A DNA stretch of 50,265 bases from Bacillota bacterium (GTDB lineage: Bacteria; Bacillota; Clostridia; Lachnospirales; Cellulosilyticaceae). The notes below the pieces were generated by a model, which ran no database searches, was not told where the DNA came from, and saw only the letters and a program-made list of their open reading frames with translations. This document shows positions 17,222 through 25,540 of the stretch, piece after piece (positions within the stretch are counted from its first letter, which is position 1; the number at the start of each line of letters is the position of its first letter). The position numbers were made by a program, and so were the translations under genes. The DNA lies in the NCBI GenBank assembly GCA_023412455.1, contig JAEYNQ010000165.1, forward strand, positions 1-50,265. The letters are read 5' to 3'.

Positions 17222-17284
17222 GATAAAAGGAGGTGTTACATTAGCTGATTTTAATCCGTTAATGTAACACCTCCTTTTTTATCT
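17222..17284. terminator. Bidirectional terminator after livF
   Basis: Long stem of about 19-22 bp (left arm 17222-17243, right arm 17260-17284) with an A-run before it and a T-run within and after the right arm. It can end livF and, through the downstream repeat, the minus-strand ABC gene. Confidence 0.85.
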
Positions 17285-17354
17285 TGTATGAAAGTTGGGA
17301 TTCTATACTTTCACTACTTCGCGAACCAATACGTGTCCTATGGACACTTTTGTT
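17281..17354. repeat. 74-bp interspersed repeat, copy A
   Basis: Aligned without gaps to 35641-35714: 63 of 74 positions are identical (my count). The best-kept blocks are ATCTTGTA, CTTTCACTACTTC, AATACGTGT and GGACACTTTTGTT. It contains the dyad GTGTCC-TAT-GGACAC. The stop codon of the minus-strand ABC gene (17338-17340) falls inside that dyad, so the repeat supplies the last six codons of that gene. Confidence 0.75.
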
Positions 17355-18864
17355 CAGTTTTTTTGGGGGAAGTTTGAGAGGAAATAGCATATTTTAAAAT
17401 AAGTTCTTTTGTGGCTTCTTTGTGAGACATCTCATAGACCAATTGACCTTGAGAGAGAATAAGGATACGGTCACACATTCCCAGGATTTCATCAAAATCA
17501 GAGGAAATAAGGAGGATACCAGCCCCCTTTTTTGTCATGTCATTCATACAATTATAGATATCTATTTTATTAGGAACATCTACACCACGAGTAGGTTCAT
17601 CTAAAATATAAATTTTAGACTGATTCATAATCCATTTGGAAAGCAAGATCTTTTGTTGTAAACTGGGCTGAACATGTTTAATAGAGTCGTAAACAGAAGC
17701 GGAAGAATGCATATTAAAACGTTTCAGGTAGTCTTGTACTGTCGCATAAAGAAGTTGATAGTCAATATGGTAGTGGCGTGAAAAACGAGAAAGAGCAGTA
17801 AAGGCCGCATTATCAGCTACATCCAGGGAAGGAAATAGACTATCAGCTTGGCGGTCTTCAGGCAGTAGGGCCATGAGGTGCATAATTGCTTCAGTAGGGT
17901 GAGTAATTTCTAAGGAATGCCCATTAATGACTAATTGTTCACAAGTATACGGTGCATTACCAAAGAGACAATTGGCAAGCAGCGTACGGCCAGAGCCTGC
18001 TAGACCAGTAATACCAAGTATTTCATGTTGATATAAGGAAAAGGAAATATTCGTAAGGATATCTGAAGACCGAAGATTATGTACGCGTAGAAGCTCTTTT
18101 CCTTTCTTAAAGTAGAGTTTAGGATAACGATTAGATTGGGGATTACCAGCTAGATGACAAATAATATCCTCGGTAATCGATTCATCTACTTTAAGGGTAG
18201 TTAATAGCTGCCCTTCCTTCATTATAGAAACACGATCGCCTAAACGATGAATATCACTGAGACGGTGGGAGATAAAGAAGATACCTACTTGCTTCATTTT
18301 AAACTGTTGGATCAGGCGGTGCAAAATATCTGTTTCATAGTCCGTAAAGGCAGCTGAGGGTTCATCTAAGATAACAATACGAGCATCACATACGTAAGTT
18401 TTTAATATTTGTACCATATGTTTATGCGAGAGACTTAAATTTTCTACAAGAGTCATAGGTGAAAGGTTAATTTCAAATTGGTCTAGCAAGTCTTTGGCGT
18501 CTGAATAGAGCTTGGGATAATTGATCGCTGTAAAAGGCGCTTTTTGATTAAAGTAATCAAAAAAAAGATTTTCAGCTACAGACATTTTATCAAAGAGTTC
18601 TACTTCTTGGGGGACATAAAAAATACCAAGGGCTTTAGCTACTGCAAGAGAAGGAACAGTGACAGGCTTGCCATCTATAAGGATTTGACCTGAATAGTTT
18701 GGGATAAGACCTGCAATAATCTTCATCAAAGCTGATTTACCAGAACCATTTTGACCAATAATGACATGAACCTCTTGAGGAAGAAGGTTGAGATGAATGT
18801 TATCTAAAGTAAAGGAGTCGTTTAACTGAGAGGAAATAGCTTGGAGTTCCAATAGATAATCCAT
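17338..18864 (-). CDS. Double-domain sugar-type ABC ATPase with altered signature motifs
   Basis: A 508-aa protein with two ABC domains in the RbsA/MglA/MmsA arrangement. Domain 1 has Walker A GQNGSGKS (37-44), Walker B IVILDEP (163-169) and switch SHR. Its signature, normally LSVGQ, reads LSLSHKH (143-149). Domain 2 has the usual degenerate P-loop GLAGSGRT (287-294) and Walker B IYILDEP, but its signature, normally LSGGNQQ, reads VQPSLQQ (398-404). No permease or binding protein lies in its operon. It directly follows the DeoR gene without a gap and is divergent from the complete MmsA system. It may be an alternative ATPase for MmsB or a regulatory ATPase (inference). Its C-terminal codons come from an interspersed repeat. 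Confidence 0.85.
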   Translation of the reverse strand: MDYLLELQAISSQLNDSFTLDNIHLNLLPQEVHVIIGQNGSGKSALMKIIAGLIPNYSGQILIDGKPVTVPSLAVAKALGIFYVPQEVELFDKMSVAENLFFDYFNQKAPFTAINYPKLYSDAKDLLDQFEINLSPMTLVENLSLSHKHMVQILKTYVCDARIVILDEPSAAFTDYETDILHRLIQQFKMKQVGIFFISHRLSDIHRLGDRVSIMKEGQLLTTLKVDESITEDIICHLAGNPQSNRYPKLYFKKGKELLRVHNLRSSDILTNISFSLYQHEILGITGLAGSGRTLLANCLFGNAPYTCEQLVINGHSLEITHPTEAIMHLMALLPEDRQADSLFPSLDVADNAAFTALSRFSRHYHIDYQLLYATVQDYLKRFNMHSSASVYDSIKHVQPSLQQKILLSKWIMNQSKIYILDEPTRGVDVPNKIDIYNCMNDMTKKGAGILLISSDFDEILGMCDRILILSQGQLVYEMSHKEATKELILKYAISSQTSPKKTEQKCP

Positions 18865-19656
18865 TTATAAATCACTTCCTTCCATGAGATTAATAGAAGT
18901 AAATAACTTAATATTATGGCTATATACAAGTTTTTTACAATAAGGGTCAACGGTGCTATTGGTAATAATGGCATCTGCCGTAGTAAAGGGACTCACTTTG
19001 AAAAAAGCATTTTTATTAAAAGCATCATCTGTAAAAAGAACGATTTTTGAAGTAACATTAGAAAGAGCTTCTTGTATAAGGGTGGCCTTATCGACATTGG
19101 AGACAGAAAAGCCAACTATTTCACTAAAGCCTTCTACCTCAATGAAAAACTTATTGACATAAAATTGAGAAAGCTGAGAAAGAGTTAAACGTCCATAGCT
19201 ACACTTGGTATGACTATCAATATCACCACCTAGTAAAACGGTTTTGATATGAGGGTATTCACTAAGGGCTAAGGAAATCAGTAAGTCATTGGTAAGAACT
19301 GTCAAATTAGATTTATTCTTAAGATTTTGAGCAATTTTTAAACTAATAGGGCCATTGGTTAACAGAATAAAATCATTATCTGTAATCATTTCAATGGCAA
19401 TAGCAGCTATTTCACAAAGCTTTTCTTCTTCATTTGATACTTCAGTAGATATTCCTGTGGAGGAGAGGAGAACGGGAGGTGTTAGAACAGCTCCACCATG
19501 AAATCTTTTTAAGAAGCCCTCTGTCTCTAATTTTTCTAAGTCTTTTCGTATGGTAACTTCAGATACATTGAGCATAGTGCTTAGTTTAGAAACTTCTACT
19601 TTCTCATTTTGAAGCAAGTAGTTTTTAATAATCTTTACTCTTTCAATGGCAAACAT
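18865..19656 (-). CDS. DeoR-family transcriptional regulator
   Basis: A 263-aa sugar-responsive regulator. The N-terminal DeoR helix-turn-helix is at about 1-57 (STMLNVSEVTIRKDLEKLE, then FLKRFHGGAVL), followed by a DeoRC sensor domain that usually binds a phosphorylated sugar. The ATG at 19654-19656 is preferred because AAAGGAGG lies 6 nt upstream; an in-frame TTG at 19660-19662 is too close to it. It is divergent from the monosaccharide transporter operon, whose promoter is followed by AAACGAAA repeats, the kind of site DeoR proteins use. It is probably a repressor of that operon (inference). AAACTAAA/TTTAGTTT repeats near 19680-19735 may be its own operators. Confidence 0.87.
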   Translation of the reverse strand: MFAIERVKIIKNYLLQNEKVEVSKLSTMLNVSEVTIRKDLEKLETEGFLKRFHGGAVLTPPVLLSSTGISTEVSNEEEKLCEIAAIAIEMITDNDFILLTNGPISLKIAQNLKNKSNLTVLTNDLLISLALSEYPHIKTVLLGGDIDSHTKCSYGRLTLSQLSQFYVNKFFIEVEGFSEIVGFSVSNVDKATLIQEALSNVTSKIVLFTDDAFNKNAFFKVSPFTTADAIITNSTVDPYCKKLVYSHNIKLFTSINLMEGSDL

Positions 19657-19851
19657 AATCAACCTCCTTTCAAATAAAACTAAAACTAATATAAGTATAA
19701 ACTAAAAAATTTAAAAATAACAGTTTAGTTTATTGTTTTACAGTTTAAGTGGAGTTTAGGTAAAATGTTGTTTCAAATGAAAAAGGTTTTAGAGATAGCT
19801 TATTTAATTGTAGAAAAAATCAACAATAAAATTATTAATTATGAAAATATG

Positions 19852-19880
19852 TTGACAATTATTATAAAAAATATTACTAT
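19852..19880 (+). promoter_or_regulatory. Promoter of the chvE-mmsAB operon
   Basis: Perfect TTGACA (19852-19857), 17-nt spacer, TACTAT (19875-19880). Stretch 19657-19851 between the divergent genes is AT-rich and contains AAACTAAA-type repeats but no gene. Confidence 0.65.
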
Positions 19881-19888
19881 TTATTTAT

Positions 19889-19927
19889 AAACGAAAGCAA
19901 AAAATTAAAAACGAAACAAAACGAAAG
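19889..19927 (+). promoter_or_regulatory. Phased AAACGAAA operator repeats (putative DeoR sites)
   Basis: Three direct copies of AAACGAAA start at 19889, 19909 and 19919, that is 20 and 10 bp apart, so all are on the same DNA face. They begin about 9 bp after the -10 box, where bound repressor would block transcription. AAACGAAA-like direct repeats are known targets of DeoR-family sugar regulators. Confidence 0.6.
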
Positions 19928-19956
19928 TCTATTCAAAACAAATAGGGGGTATGATT

Positions 19957-21033
19957 ATGAAAATGAAGAAGATATTTTCCTTACTATTAGTAGGGGCAAT
20001 GTCACTGTCTATGGTGGCATGTGGTGGTAAGTCAGGTTCAAATGGTAAGTTTGTTGGTGTATTAATGCCTACACAATCCTCACAACGTTGGATACAAGAT
20101 GGCGATAATATGAAAAAGCAATTAGAAGCTAAGGGGTATAAGGTTGACTTACAGTATGCAGAAGACGTAGTTGAAACACAAGTTTCACAACTGGAAAATA
20201 TGATTACAAAAGGCGTAGATGTTATGGTTATTGCTTCTATAGATGGAGAGGCTTTAACAGGGGTTATTAAAAAGGCTGCCGATGCAAAGATTAAAATTAT
20301 TGCTTATGACCGATTAATACGTGGTTCTGAATTTATTACATATTATGCAACTTTTGATAACTTTAAGGTAGGAGTACAACAAGGGAGCTATATTGAAGAG
20401 AAATTAGGCCTGAAAGAAGGCAAGGGACCTTTTAATATTGAACTATTTGGTGGTTCTCCAGATGATAATAATGCTTATTTCTTTTATGATGGTGCTATGA
20501 GTGTTTTAAATCCTTATATTGAAAAAGGACAATTAGTTGTTAAATCTGGTCAGACTGGTATGGATAAAGTTTCTACATTAAGATGGGATGGTGCTACAGC
20601 ACAAGCCCGTATGGATAACCTTTTAACAGCTAACTATGCTGATGGTTCAAGAGTAGATGCGGTACTTTCTCCTTATGATGGTATTTCCATTGGTATTCTT
20701 TCTTCATTAAAAGCTTTAGGATATGGTTCAGCAGATTTACCTCTTCCTATCGTAACAGGTCAAGATGCAGAAATTCCATCTGTTAAATCTATTATTGCAG
20801 GGGAGCAAGCTCAAACAGTATTTAAAGATACACGAACATTAGCAGAAAAGACAGTTCAAATGGTTGATGCGGTATTACAAGGCAAAGAAGCAGAAGTAAA
20901 TGACACAACGACCTATGATAATGGTGTGATTGTTGTTCCTTCTTATCTATGTGATCCAGTAAGTGTAGATATTAGCAATTATAAAGAAGCACTTATCAAC
21001 ACCGGTTATTATACAGAAGATCAGTTGAAATAA
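19957..21033 (+). CDS. chvE: Multiple-monosaccharide ABC transporter binding lipoprotein (ChvE-like)
   Basis: Extracellular sugar-binding lipoprotein, 358 aa. The signal peptide ends at VAC with lipidated C22. The mature part has the ChvE/xylose-binding features GVLMPTQSSQRWIQDG, the stretch IKIIAYDRLI, and TGQDAE near the end. The ATG at 19957 is chosen because GGGGG lies 7 nt upstream; the ATG at 19951 is nearly adjacent to it. It heads the operon with mmsA and mmsB. An intergenic terminator-like stem follows. Ligand is likely a monosaccharide such as glucose, galactose, xylose or arabinose; I cannot tell which. Confidence 0.91.
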   Translation: MKMKKIFSLLLVGAMSLSMVACGGKSGSNGKFVGVLMPTQSSQRWIQDGDNMKKQLEAKGYKVDLQYAEDVVETQVSQLENMITKGVDVMVIASIDGEALTGVIKKAADAKIKIIAYDRLIRGSEFITYYATFDNFKVGVQQGSYIEEKLGLKEGKGPFNIELFGGSPDDNNAYFFYDGAMSVLNPYIEKGQLVVKSGQTGMDKVSTLRWDGATAQARMDNLLTANYADGSRVDAVLSPYDGISIGILSSLKALGYGSADLPLPIVTGQDAEIPSVKSIIAGEQAQTVFKDTRTLAEKTVQMVDAVLQGKEAEVNDTTTYDNGVIVVPSYLCDPVSVDISNYKEALINTGYYTEDQLK

Positions 21034-21046
21034 AGAGGAACTGGGG

Positions 21047-21082
21047 GAGGCTGTTGCAAACGTGTAACAGCCTCTTTAAAAT
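21047..21082 (+). terminator. Intergenic terminator between chvE and mmsA
   Basis: GAGGCTGTT (21047-21055) pairs with AACAGCCTC (21066-21074), followed by TTTAAAAT. Probably partial, favouring the binding protein. Confidence 0.65.
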
Positions 21083-21101
21083 AATGAAGGGGGGTAAATA
21101 G

Positions 21102-22640
21102 ATGGCTGAGAATTTACTAGAAATGAGAGATATTTGTAAGTCTTTTTCAGGGATTAAGGTACTTAAGAATGTTAATTTACAAGTAAAACAAGGAGAGATT
21201 CATGCTTTAGTAGGCGAAAATGGAGCAGGTAAATCCACACTTATGAATGTTTTAAGTGGCATTTATGGGTATGGTAGTTATGAGGGAGATATCATATTTG
21301 AAAATAAAAAATGTAAGTTTAAAAATATAAAAGACAGTGCTAAAGAGGGCATTGTTATTATTCATCAAGAACTAGCACTGGTACCCTATTTATCGATTGC
21401 TGAGAATTTATTTTTAGGTAATGAGCAAGAAGAAAAGGGGATCATTGATTGGAATAAAACCAATACAGCTACTCAAAAACTTTTGGACAGAGTAGGACTA
21501 CATATAGATAGTCAGGAGCAAGTGAAGAACATTGGGGTAGGGAAGCAACAATTGGTGGAGATTGCTAAGGCTTTAGCAAAAAAAGTAAAACTTCTTATTT
21601 TAGATGAACCCACAGCAGCACTTAATGATAATGATTCAGATCACCTGCTTAACTTACTTTTAGATTTAAAAGAACAAGGCATGACTTCTATCATTATTTC
21701 ACATAAGTTAAAAGAAGTAACAAAGGTAGCAGATAAGATTACAGTCATAAGAGATGGGAGCACCATAGAGACCCTTACAAAAGGTAAGGATATGATTACT
21801 GAAGATCGCATTATAAAAGGAATGGTAGGAAGAGAGTTAGTTGATCGCTTTCCTAAACGTGTTTCCAAGATAGGTGACATGATGTTTGAAGTGAAGAACT
21901 GGAAAGCCTACGACCCTCTTAATGAAGAACGAGAAGTACTAAAGGATATTAACCTTCATGTTCGAAAAGGAGAGGTAGTGGGGATAGCAGGATTGATGGG
22001 AGCAGGACGTACAGAATTAGCTACCAGTATATTTGGAAGGATCTACGGAACCAACATCAGTGGTCAATTATTTAAAGAAGGCCAAGAGATTAAAATTAAA
22101 AATGTAAGTGATGCCATTAAACTGGGGATAGCTTATGTGACAGAAGATAGAAAGACAGCAGGGTTTAATCCTATTGATGATATTCGCCACAATATTTCTT
22201 TAGCCAATTTAAAAAATCTTAGTCGAAAAGGTGTAATAGACGACAATAAGGAGATTCATGTGGCTAATGAGTATAAGGAGAAGTTAAATATCAAATGCTC
22301 CAGTATTTTACAACGAGTAGGGGATCTATCAGGAGGAAATCAGCAAAAGGTTGTCTTAAGTAAATGGATTTATTCTGAACCAGATATCCTTATTCTTGAT
22401 GAACCAACAAGAGGAATAGATGTTGGAGCAAAATATGAAATCTATACAATTATCAATGAGCTTGCAGGGCAAGGAAAAGCAATCCTCCTCATCTCCTCTG
22501 AACTTCCAGAAATATTAGGAATGAGTGATCGCGTATATGTTATGAATGAAGGTAAAATAGTTGGAGAACTTGAGAAGGAACAAGCTTCTCAAGAGAGCAT
22601 CATGAAATGCATTATGCAGAGTAGTAAGGAGGTCAAATAA
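21102..22640 (+). CDS. mmsA: Multiple-monosaccharide ABC transporter ATP-binding protein (GguA/MmsA)
   Basis: Cytoplasmic double ABC ATPase, 512 aa. Domain 1 has Walker A GENGAGKS (38-45), signature IGVGKQQLVEIAKAL and Walker B LLILDEPTAAL. Domain 2 has GLMGAGRTEL, signature LSGGNQQKVVLSKWI and Walker B ILILDEPTRGID. These are canonical for sugar ATPases, in contrast to the divergent minus-strand paralogue at 17338. The insert KAYDPLNEEREVLKDI resembles the GguA subgroup. GAAGGGGGGTAAATAG precedes the ATG. Its stop overlaps the mmsB start by one base. Confidence 0.94.
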   Translation: MAENLLEMRDICKSFSGIKVLKNVNLQVKQGEIHALVGENGAGKSTLMNVLSGIYGYGSYEGDIIFENKKCKFKNIKDSAKEGIVIIHQELALVPYLSIAENLFLGNEQEEKGIIDWNKTNTATQKLLDRVGLHIDSQEQVKNIGVGKQQLVEIAKALAKKVKLLILDEPTAALNDNDSDHLLNLLLDLKEQGMTSIIISHKLKEVTKVADKITVIRDGSTIETLTKGKDMITEDRIIKGMVGRELVDRFPKRVSKIGDMMFEVKNWKAYDPLNEEREVLKDINLHVRKGEVVGIAGLMGAGRTELATSIFGRIYGTNISGQLFKEGQEIKIKNVSDAIKLGIAYVTEDRKTAGFNPIDDIRHNISLANLKNLSRKGVIDDNKEIHVANEYKEKLNIKCSSILQRVGDLSGGNQQKVVLSKWIYSEPDILILDEPTRGIDVGAKYEIYTIINELAGQGKAILLISSELPEILGMSDRVYVMNEGKIVGELEKEQASQESIMKCIMQSSKEVK

Positions 22641-23806
22641 TGGGCAAATTAAAGGTACTTTTTAAAAGTAATATTAGACAGTATGGTATGGGCATTGCCT
22701 TAGTATCGATTATTGTATTTTTTCAAATTTTAACCGGTGGTATTCTAATGAAGCCACTGAATGTAACTAACCTTATCCTTCAAAATAGTTATATTCTTGT
22801 ATTAGCAGTCGGTATGTTCTTGTGTATTTTAACTGGAAATATTGACCTGTCTGTTGGTTCAGTAGCTGCTTTTGTAGGTGCTATATCCGCCATATTAAGC
22901 ATTCAATTAAAGATACCTGTTATTCCAACGATTATTATTTCTTTATTAATAGGAGCACTTATTGGAGCATGGCAAGGTTATTGGATTGCTTATGTAAGAA
23001 TTCCTCCTTTTATAGTAACGCTGGCAGGTATGTTAGCCTTCAGAGGACTCACAATGGTTATTCTAAGAGGTCAAACTATTGCACCTTTTCCAGAATCCTA
23101 TCAGATTATTAGCTCTGGATTTGTACCCGATGTACTAGGGTCAGGTGGGCTCCATATCACGACACTTGTTATAGGTGTTATTATATCTATCATTTATGTA
23201 TTAATTGAACTAAGAAAGAGAAAAAATACCTTAAAATATAATTTTGAAGTGCTATCTACTTCCCTATTTAGTGCCAAGTTAATAGCAGTAGTAGCCCTTA
23301 TTAATCTTTTTACTTATTGGTTAGCCAGCTATAAAGGAATACCCACTGTGCTCATTCTTCTAGCTGCACTTATTCTAGTTTATAGTTTTGTTACCAATAA
23401 AACAGTGGCAGGTCGTCATGTCTATGCTTTTGGTGGAAATGAAAAGGCAGCTAGACTTTCAGGTGTAAAAACAAATCGTGTTCTCTTTTGGGTGTATGTG
23501 AATATGAGTGCTTTATCTGCTTTAGCAGGCATCGTATTTGCAGGAAGACTTAATGCAGCTACTCCTAAAGCAGGTGTAAACTTTGAGCTAGATGCTATTG
23601 CTGCATGTTACATAGGTGGGGCTTCTGCTTCAGGAGGTATAGGAACTGTATTTGGGTGTATTATAGGTGGTCTTATTATGGGTGTACTCAATAATGGTAT
23701 GTCTATTCTAGGTGTTAGTATAGACTGGCAACAAGCCATAAAAGGAGTTGTACTTCTTATGGCAGTAGCTTTTGATGTTTATACTAAATACAAAGCCAAA
23801 AGATAG
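22640..23806 (+). CDS. mmsB: Multiple-monosaccharide ABC transporter permease (GguB/MmsB)
   Basis: Membrane subunit, 388 aa, about ten hydrophobic segments. Family motifs include LTGNIDLSVGSVAAFVGA, IPPFIVTLAGMLAFRGL, the coupling stretch FGGNEKAARLSGVKTNR and IGGASASGGIGTVFGC. The long central loop (RKRKNTLKYNFEVLS) fits the GguB/XylH branch rather than RbsC. It starts at TAATG, overlapping mmsA. A terminator follows 70 nt downstream. Confidence 0.94.
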   Translation: MGKLKVLFKSNIRQYGMGIALVSIIVFFQILTGGILMKPLNVTNLILQNSYILVLAVGMFLCILTGNIDLSVGSVAAFVGAISAILSIQLKIPVIPTIIISLLIGALIGAWQGYWIAYVRIPPFIVTLAGMLAFRGLTMVILRGQTIAPFPESYQIISSGFVPDVLGSGGLHITTLVIGVIISIIYVLIELRKRKNTLKYNFEVLSTSLFSAKLIAVVALINLFTYWLASYKGIPTVLILLAALILVYSFVTNKTVAGRHVYAFGGNEKAARLSGVKTNRVLFWVYVNMSALSALAGIVFAGRLNAATPKAGVNFELDAIAACYIGGASASGGIGTVFGCIIGGLIMGVLNNGMSILGVSIDWQQAIKGVVLLMAVAFDVYTKYKAKR

Positions 23807-23876
23807 AAAGATTAAAATAATTTAATAAAATGTAAATAAAGGAACTGGAAATAATTTACAAATATTGGTAAAATGA

Positions 23877-23910
23877 TAGAATAGCTGTTAAAAGGCTATT
23901 CTATTTTTTT
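23877..23910 (+). terminator. Terminator of the chvE-mmsAB operon
   Basis: TAGAATAGC (23877-23885) pairs with GCTATTCTA (23895-23903), followed by seven T. Confidence 0.88.
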
Positions 23911-23942
23911 ATTTATCATTGACAATAAAAGGGAGAAAAGGT

Positions 23943-24839
23943 ATGAAGTGGATAAAAAAGAGGAGTATAGGGGTTTTGCTTGTTATCTGTTTTTTGGGGA
24001 GTAGTAGTCTTTATGGCGCAGGTCAGGAGGAGGCGGAGGTGCTAAAGAGAGGGGGACTTGTGAAAATAAAAAATGTAAAGTGCATTAGTCAATTTCCACA
24101 GCTTCCTACAGGATGTGAAGCAACAGCTTTGACAATGCTTCTTAATTATTATGATGTGAAGGTAACAAAGGAAGAGGTAGCAGATGCCATGCCAAAATGT
24201 GATTTGCCTTATTATAATAAGGGGAAATGGTATGGACACCATCCTACAGAGGCCTTTATAGGTAATCCGTATAGTGTAGCCAGCTATGGTGTGTTTTCTA
24301 AAGTCATTGTGGGGATGGTAGAGGATTACTGCCCTGGGCGAGTAGAAGATTTAACAGGTAAGGAATTATTGCTTCTCCTAAAAAATATTGATGAAGGACG
24401 TCCTGTTATGCTATGGGCTACCATTGGTATGAGTCCAGTTAGCTATAAAAATAGTTGGATTATAAATCGTCAAGGAACAGTTTTTTCATGGCCAGGAAAT
24501 GAGCATGCCCTCCTATTAATAGGCTATGATCAGGAATCTGTATATCTCAATGACCCGTATACAGGAAGAGAGCAGAAATATCCAAGGACTTTGGTAGAAA
24601 AGAGGTATGACACATTGGGGAGACAAGCAGTAAGTATCACCTTTCCTATACCTCTACTAGAAGATCAATCCTTAAAGGAGGAAGCAGTATCCGTAGCTTA
24701 TGAAGAGAGTAAAGAAGAGGAATCACAAGAAGATTTAGTAAAGCAAGAAATAGAAAAGGCCAAGATTCCGTTGAAGGAACTCCTTTACTGGAAAGAACAG
24801 ATGACTAAAGAAATCAATGAGCTTGTCTACGGTAAATAG
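23943..24839 (+). CDS. Secreted C39-like cysteine peptidase
   Basis: A 298-aa exported protein of the Peptidase_C39_2 type. A signal peptide covers about 1-26 (VLLVICFLGSSSLYGA). Catalytic candidates are C58 in LPTGCEATAL, H188 in GNEHALLLIGYD and D204 in LNDP, in the usual order. A charged, probably helical region (about 230-290, rich in E and K) follows the catalytic domain. The ATG at 23943 has GGGAG about 9 nt upstream and is followed at once by a basic signal-peptide start. An in-frame TTG at 23919 would put 8 extra residues before it. The role is unknown; such proteins often act on peptides or the cell envelope. The 3' end overlaps the next minus-strand gene by 26 nt. Confidence 0.8.
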   Translation: MKWIKKRSIGVLLVICFLGSSSLYGAGQEEAEVLKRGGLVKIKNVKCISQFPQLPTGCEATALTMLLNYYDVKVTKEEVADAMPKCDLPYYNKGKWYGHHPTEAFIGNPYSVASYGVFSKVIVGMVEDYCPGRVEDLTGKELLLLLKNIDEGRPVMLWATIGMSPVSYKNSWIINRQGTVFSWPGNEHALLLIGYDQESVYLNDPYTGREQKYPRTLVEKRYDTLGRQAVSITFPIPLLEDQSLKEEAVSVAYEESKEEESQEDLVKQEIEKAKIPLKELLYWKEQMTKEINELVYGK

Positions 24840-25332
24840 CAGAAGAAGCAAAAAAATCCCAGAATAAATAAGCCAAGACAACCCAACTAACATAGCGCCA
24901 CCAAGGAGAGATAAGGAAATGTACATATTCTACCAAAGGGTGTAGGGTATATAAAATGAAGAAGGAAAGAATCACCCAATAAAAAGCAAATTGTAAGCAA
25001 ATATAGCCATGTATATTATAACGCTGAGAGCTATAATCCCAAAAACGCAAGCCATAATAATGATCTAAAATCCAACCGGAGGCATACTCTACACCTAAAG
25101 GAATAATAAAGGTAAGGACAATAAAAAAGGGGAAGGTTACCAAAGGATATAACCCTATTAAAAGGGTTGCGGCAAAACCATACATGGGTTTAAGGGGGAC
25201 AAAAAGGAAGTTAGGCTTCTTGAAATGTCCTTTTGTTGCCCAATTAAAAAGGCCTTCAATAATCCAACCTAAGAAGCTATAAATAACAAAGTAAAAAAAG
25301 TACATTCTTATTAAAAATAACATTCCACTCAC
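24814..25332 (-). CDS. Putative ABC-type membrane protein, CmpB family (PF06541)
   Basis: A 172-aa membrane protein with four or five hydrophobic helices. The conserved stretches YSFLGWIIEG, KPMYGFAA, and EYASGWILDHYYGLRFWDYS are the hallmark of the putative ABC transporter type IV (ABC_trans_CmpB) family, whose function is not established. The start is a GTG at 25330-25332 or the in-frame ATG at 25321-25323. Neither has an ideal spacing to AAAAGGG, so the N-terminus is uncertain by three residues. It overlaps the C39 gene tail to tail by 26 nt, which is unusual but compatible with both being real. No ATPase gene is adjacent. Confidence 0.8.
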   Translation of the reverse strand: MSGMLFLIRMYFFYFVIYSFLGWIIEGLFNWATKGHFKKPNFLFVPLKPMYGFAATLLIGLYPLVTFPFFIVLTFIIPLGVEYASGWILDHYYGLRFWDYSSQRYNIHGYICLQFAFYWVILSFFILYTLHPLVEYVHFLISPWWRYVSWVVLAYLFWDFFASSAIYRRQAH

Positions 25333-25540
25333 ATCCCTTTTGCTCTTTCGTATTAGTATGGAAGGTGATGCCCTATTTCATCCTTTATAAATAGGTAATA
25401 AGTGGTAACATTTCTCTTGCTTTAAAGGAAATAAGAGTAAAATCAAAGAGAATGTAGTTTTTAATGGACGATGATGGTATAATCAAGGGTAAACTGAAAA
25501 AAGACTTTCGGTTTTTAATTACTCCTAAGAAGGTGAGACA

